From contig NZ_PGDQ01000012.1 in assembly GCF_003073135.1 (NCBI RefSeq), positions 146,990-210,989 on the forward strand: a stretch of DNA of 64,000 bases, written 5' to 3'. Under the pieces are notes generated by a model. The model worked only from the letters and a program-made list of their open reading frames with translations, had not been told where the DNA came from and did no database searches. Shown piece after piece: positions 60,914 to 64,000 of this stretch (within the stretch, counting starts at the first letter, position 1; each line of letters opens with the position of its first letter). This DNA is from Euzebya rosea. Lineage in GTDB: Bacteria > Actinomycetota > Nitriliruptoria > Euzebyales > Euzebyaceae. The position numbers were made by a program, and so were the translations under genes.

Positions 60914-61264
60914 TCAGCGGTCGGGCGTCACGACCTCGACGCTGCCGACGGTGATCGTCCGTCCCCGGTCGTCACGGAAGGCGAAGGTCCCCTCGACGAT
61001 GACCTGCTGGCCGACGAGGTCCTCGACAGCGTCGGCGGGGAGGATCTCCACCCGGTTGGGCTCGGCGTCCTCGATCCAGTAGTGGAGGGGCTGCTCGGCC
61101 ATCCGCACGATCCCCCGGGTGCGGACATCACGCCCGTCCCACGCGTCCTGCTCGTCGGCCAACTGTTCGAGGGTGACCTCCTGCACGCCACCGCCGATCC
61201 CGCAGCCACCGAGGAGCATCCCCGTCAACGACATCACAGCAACGGCGCGGGTCCAGGAGATCAC
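60914..61264 (-). CDS. Small lipoprotein with OB-like fold
   Basis: A 116-residue protein with signal peptide MISWTRAVAVMSLTGMLLGG and lipobox LLGGC (Cys21). The mature part VTLEQLADEQDAWDGRDVRT ... YWIEDAEPNRVEILPADA ... GQQVIVEGTFAFRDDRGRTI is like small OB-fold lipoproteins of unknown function. No partner evident. Immediately upstream on the same strand is the GGDEF gene at 61289. Confidence 0.72.
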   Translation of the reverse strand: MISWTRAVAVMSLTGMLLGGCGIGGGVQEVTLEQLADEQDAWDGRDVRTRGIVRMAEQPLHYWIEDAEPNRVEILPADAVEDLVGQQVIVEGTFAFRDDRGRTITVGSVEVVTPDR

Positions 61265-61288
61265 GCGGCCCAGTGTGCCGTCGTGTGG

Positions 61289-62407
61289 TCAGGCCACGCG
61301 GGACGGGGTCAGCTCGCGACCCCCGGCGTCGCTTGCCTCCACCCGGTCACGTCCGCTCGCCTTCGCCGTGTACAGCGCGTCGTCGGCGCGACGGAGCAAC
61401 GTCCAGGCGGTGTCCCCGTCGTGGTGGACCGCCACACCGAAGCTGGCGGTGATCCGACCCACCGTCGGTGCCGTCGCTGCCGGCAGGGCCACACGACACG
61501 CCTCGGCGAGCCCGACGGCGTCGTCCCGGGTGGTCGCGGGGGCGATGACCAGGAACTCCTCGCCGCCCCATCGGCCGACGAGGTCACCGGGGCGGGCCAC
61601 GTCCTGGAGGATGCGGGCGACCCGTCGCAGCACGCCGTCGCCGATGTCGTGGCCATGGCTGTCGTTGATCTGCTTGAAGTGGTCGAGGTCGAGCAGTACG
61701 ACGGCCAGGTTGGTGTCCGGCGACGCGGCGCCCACCCACTCCTCCAGCACGTGGTGCAGCTGCCGCCGGTTCGCGATGCCGGTCAGGGCATCGGTGTTCG
61801 CCAGCGCCTCCATCGCCTCGGCGGTCAGCCGGGCCTCGGCGGCCTGCGACTTCACCTGGGCGATCACGTGCAGCAGCCCGACCCCCGCCAGCAGGAAGAT
61901 CATCTGGCTCAGGTAGTCCGTCGCGTCACCGCCCAGCCGTCCCGACACCGCCTCGGGGATCAAGCGGATCCCGATGATCGCGATGTAGGCCCCGACGATC
62001 GCCAGGGACACCTGCAGCGCACGGGCGGTGTCGAACGTGACGTAGGCCAGCATCGGCATCAGGTTGACCGTGAGCAGGGCCGACAGGGTCACCTGTTCGT
62101 CGAGGGCGGCGAGGTCCGGGGCAGTCACCACACCGAACCCGAGCCCACCGAGGTAGGTCACGACGATGCCAGCCAGCACGATCCGCTCGGCGGTCCGTAC
62201 CCCCATGGTCCGTCGCAGCAGCCCGACGACGACCACCACCTGTGACGCCGCGCTCAGGGGATAGGCCACGGCCAGGTAGGGGTCGTCTGCACGGTGCGTC
62301 AGCCACACGCTCAGCAGGATCGGGATGCCCACGAGCAGGCACGCCAGGTAGATGCGTCGACGGAGCCCGTCGCGCCGGTCGACCTTCTCCGCGCCTGCGT
62401 GCGCCAT
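61289..62407 (-). CDS. Membrane-anchored GGDEF diguanylate cyclase with inhibitory site
   Basis: A 372-residue protein with six membrane helices (1-200) and a C-terminal GGDEF domain: DALTGIANRRQLHHVL, LDLDHFKQINDSHGHDIGDG, and GGEEF at 281-285. Five residues before it is RPGD, the RxxD product-inhibition site, so activity should be feedback-controlled by c-di-GMP. The only one of three GGDEF proteins here with the I-site. ATG 62407 is used; GTG 62410 overlaps. Confidence 0.9.
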   Translation of the reverse strand: MAHAGAEKVDRRDGLRRRIYLACLLVGIPILLSVWLTHRADDPYLAVAYPLSAASQVVVVVGLLRRTMGVRTAERIVLAGIVVTYLGGLGFGVVTAPDLAALDEQVTLSALLTVNLMPMLAYVTFDTARALQVSLAIVGAYIAIIGIRLIPEAVSGRLGGDATDYLSQMIFLLAGVGLLHVIAQVKSQAAEARLTAEAMEALANTDALTGIANRRQLHHVLEEWVGAASPDTNLAVVLLDLDHFKQINDSHGHDIGDGVLRRVARILQDVARPGDLVGRWGGEEFLVIAPATTRDDAVGLAEACRVALPAATAPTVGRITASFGVAVHHDGDTAWTLLRRADDALYTAKASGRDRVEASDAGGRELTPSRVA

Positions 62408-62603
62408 CACCGTGTCCCGGTCCAGAGGTAGTGCCCTTCACGGGCCGATCGGCAGGGGCGCGCGGAACCTGAGGGGTTCGGCGAGAAGGTCGGGGACAGC
62501 CGGACAGCGCCGCGCGCACCGACAGCTCGGTGACGTTGTCTCCGCCCCACGACGCAGGCGTCGCTACAGTCCCGCCACAACCCTCGACCGGGATCACCCA
62601 CCG

Positions 62604-63071
62604 ATGAACGAGACCGATCTCACGCATCTCCGCCGCTGCATCGAGCTGGCCGCCGAGGCCGCCGCTGCCGGTGACCAGCCGTACGGGTCGGTGCTGGTGT
62701 CCGGAGAGGGTGTCGTGGTGGCCGAGCGCCGGAACACGGTCGTGACGACCGGCGACGTGACCGCCCATCCCGAGCTCGCGCTGGCCTCGTGGGCCTCGCG
62801 CAACCTCGATCCCGCCGAGCGGGCTGCCGCAACGATGTACACGAGCGGGGAGCACTGCACGATGTGCGCCGCCGCCCACGTCAAGGCCGGGATCGGCCGG
62901 CTGGTCTACGTGCTGTCCGCGCCGATGATCGCCCAGGTCGAGGGCCACGGCGGCCCGACCGTGGACATCCGCGTGCACGACGTCGTCGACGCCGCCGACG
63001 TCGCCGTCGAGGTCGAGGGCCCCTGTCCCGAGCTGGCCGCCGACGCGACGGCGCTCTTCGGAACCTGCTGA
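62604..63071 (+). CDS. Nucleoside/cytidine deaminase-family protein
   Basis: A 155-residue zinc hydrolase. The zinc/catalytic motif is HPELAL (His55, Glu57) and SGEHCTMCAAA (Cys85, Cys88), the HxE...PCxxC-type pattern with HPE in place of HAE as in guanine-deaminase-like members. Substrate not determinable. ATG 62604. Confidence 0.9.
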   Translation: MNETDLTHLRRCIELAAEAAAAGDQPYGSVLVSGEGVVVAERRNTVVTTGDVTAHPELALASWASRNLDPAERAAATMYTSGEHCTMCAAAHVKAGIGRLVYVLSAPMIAQVEGHGGPTVDIRVHDVVDAADVAVEVEGPCPELAADATALFGTC

Positions 63072-63151
63072 ACCCCGCGGGAACCGCCGACGACGGACCC
63101 GCCCGGCATCCCCTCCCCCGTCCTGCGACAGGCCGGCCGTAGGCTCGGCCC

Positions 63152-63847
63152 ATGGGACGCGCATCGACCGGAGCCGACGCCCTGTCCGAGGCGGAGGTCC
63201 GGGCGCGGGTCGTCGACGACCTCGTCGCGGGACTCGCGGGGACGGACGGCCCGGTGCTGGTCGTCCACGAGCTGGGTCTCGGGCGAGGGTCGGCACGGGC
63301 GGACCTGGTCGTCATCCACGCAGAGGCGATCATCGGGGTGGAGATCAAGTCCGCCGCGGACACGCTGGCGCGGCTGCCCACGCAGGCCGGGTGGTACGAC
63401 CGGGTGTGCGACCGCTGCATCCTGGCGGGTGACGCCGGCCACGTCGCCTCGGCGGCGGAGATGCTGCCGTCGTGGTGGGGGTTGACCGACGTCGATGCAT
63501 CCGGCGTCCACGAGGTCCGGGCGACCGACCACAACCCCGACCAGGACGACGTGGCGCTGACGAACCTGCTGTGGATGCCCGAGCTCAAGACCGCGGTGGC
63601 CGAGGCCGGTCAGGCCGGCGGGACCGCTGGGATGGAGCGGTCGGACCTGGCCAGCGTCGTGGCAGCTGCCGCCGGTCCCCGCACCGGCGCCATCGTCAGG
63701 GGGCGGTTGCTGGAACGGAAGTGGGTCGACGTCGCCGACCCCCATGGCGGGGTCCGCATCGTGCGCCAGCCCACCCCACCCAAGACGGTCGCCCGTCGGG
63801 CGCGCGTCAGGGCCAAGTACGAACGGCGGCTGCTGAAGGACCGCTGA
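63152..63847 (+). CDS. sce7726-like protein (putative PD-(D/E)XK nuclease fold)
   Basis: A 231-residue protein. GSARADLVVIHAEAIIGVEI followed by KSAADTLARLPTQAGWYDRV matches the sce7726 family: a D...ExK centre as in PD-(D/E)XK nucleases, then a helical Arg-rich tail (KTVARRARVRAKYERRLL). Such proteins often occur near restriction or defence genes, but none is in view. ATG 63152. Confidence 0.7.
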   Translation: MGRASTGADALSEAEVRARVVDDLVAGLAGTDGPVLVVHELGLGRGSARADLVVIHAEAIIGVEIKSAADTLARLPTQAGWYDRVCDRCILAGDAGHVASAAEMLPSWWGLTDVDASGVHEVRATDHNPDQDDVALTNLLWMPELKTAVAEAGQAGGTAGMERSDLASVVAAAAGPRTGAIVRGRLLERKWVDVADPHGGVRIVRQPTPPKTVARRARVRAKYERRLLKDR

Positions 63848-63870
63848 GCCCCCCGGCGGACCCTCCCCGG

Positions 63871-64000
63871 TCAGACGTGTTCGTCCAAGCGACGGAGCTG
63901 CTCGCGGAGCTTGTCGAGGCATCGTCCCCGCGCCGGCCCCAACGCTCCCCGTGATCGCCCCAGGCGGTCGGCGATCTCGTCGTAGGACGGCCTGGAGGGG
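63871..64000 (-). CDS. C-terminal end of an ECF-like sigma factor (truncated by window)
   Basis: The last 43 residues, SYDEIADRLGRSRGALGPAR then GRCLDKLREQLRRLDEHV, form a sigma region 4 helix-turn-helix with the usual basic second helix. The rest of the gene is outside the window. Confidence 0.7.
   Translation of the reverse strand, partial: PSRPSYDEIADRLGRSRGALGPARGRCLDKLREQLRRLDEHV

Noticed and set aside
1..64000. tRNA, rRNA or insertion sequences
   Set aside because: No cloverleaf with conserved TTCRANY arm, rRNA core sequence or transposase motif was seen.

Overview
This window is about 72% GC chromosomal DNA with dense, short-spaced genes, many GTG starts and many 4-base stop/start overlaps. 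Together with cell-wall-binding type 2 repeat proteins, a LigC-type ATP-dependent ligase, a DUF3556 membrane protein and a PucR regulator, this points to a high-GC actinobacterium. A deep lineage such as Nitriliruptoria/Euzebya is my best guess, from gene flavour rather than any marker gene. I see no rRNA, tRNA, CRISPR array, prophage or insertion sequence.

Layout. 1-15.4 kb is mixed housekeeping and signalling: a VOC protein, a GGDEF protein, two convergent UbiA prenyltransferases, a peroxiredoxin-like protein, a mercuric-reductase-like flavoprotein, an ECF sigma/anti-sigma pair, a short RecQ converging on LigC, and a GGDEF protein followed by a histidine-kinase-like protein whose phospho-acceptor His is Arg. 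15.4-21.96 kb is a minus-strand seven-gene operon (livK-G-F-H-M, tetR, hydrolase); every junction is a 4-base overlap, and a palindrome sits between the promoter's -35 and -10. 21.97-26.1 kb holds a secreted hydrolase with cell-wall-binding repeats and a SulP transporter.

26.1-33.8 kb is the most unusual part. On the minus strand it encodes a small membrane protein, a Cys/Trp/Tyr-free repetitive protein, an 885-residue membrane protein combining a PqqD-like (RRE-type) domain, an M50 HExxH protease and a CxxC-pair domain, then a glycosyltransferase, a Stf0-like sulfotransferase and an FAD-Rieske oxidoreductase. I read it as a candidate peptide/protein maturation and export system. 34-40.5 kb has OsmC, a methyl-accepting chemotaxis protein, a FrnE-like DsbA protein, a regulator fusing a P-loop-less KaiC-like domain to an XRE HTH and a cupin, a palindromic operator, a reduced Gre-like factor and an aldo/keto reductase.

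39.8-45.8 kb is a respiratory/redox island: two paralogous SufR-like Cys-containing regulators flank a lone cytochrome oxidase subunit I, a GTP cyclohydrolase I, a ferredoxin-reductase-like flavoprotein and a DoxX protein, with a perfect inverted repeat in the divergent promoter. 45.8-53.5 kb has a secreted cell-wall-binding protein, a phosphodiesterase, a DUF952 protein, a P1B ATPase, an AhpD-like protein and an Excalibur-like surface protein, plus copies of a dispersed palindromic repeat. 53.5-59.9 kb is a lipid-like block (CrtI-like flavoprotein, DUF3556, acyl-CoA synthetase, PucR). 60-64 kb has an aldo/keto reductase, a lipoprotein, a GGDEF protein with an I-site, a deaminase, an sce7726-like protein and a truncated sigma factor.
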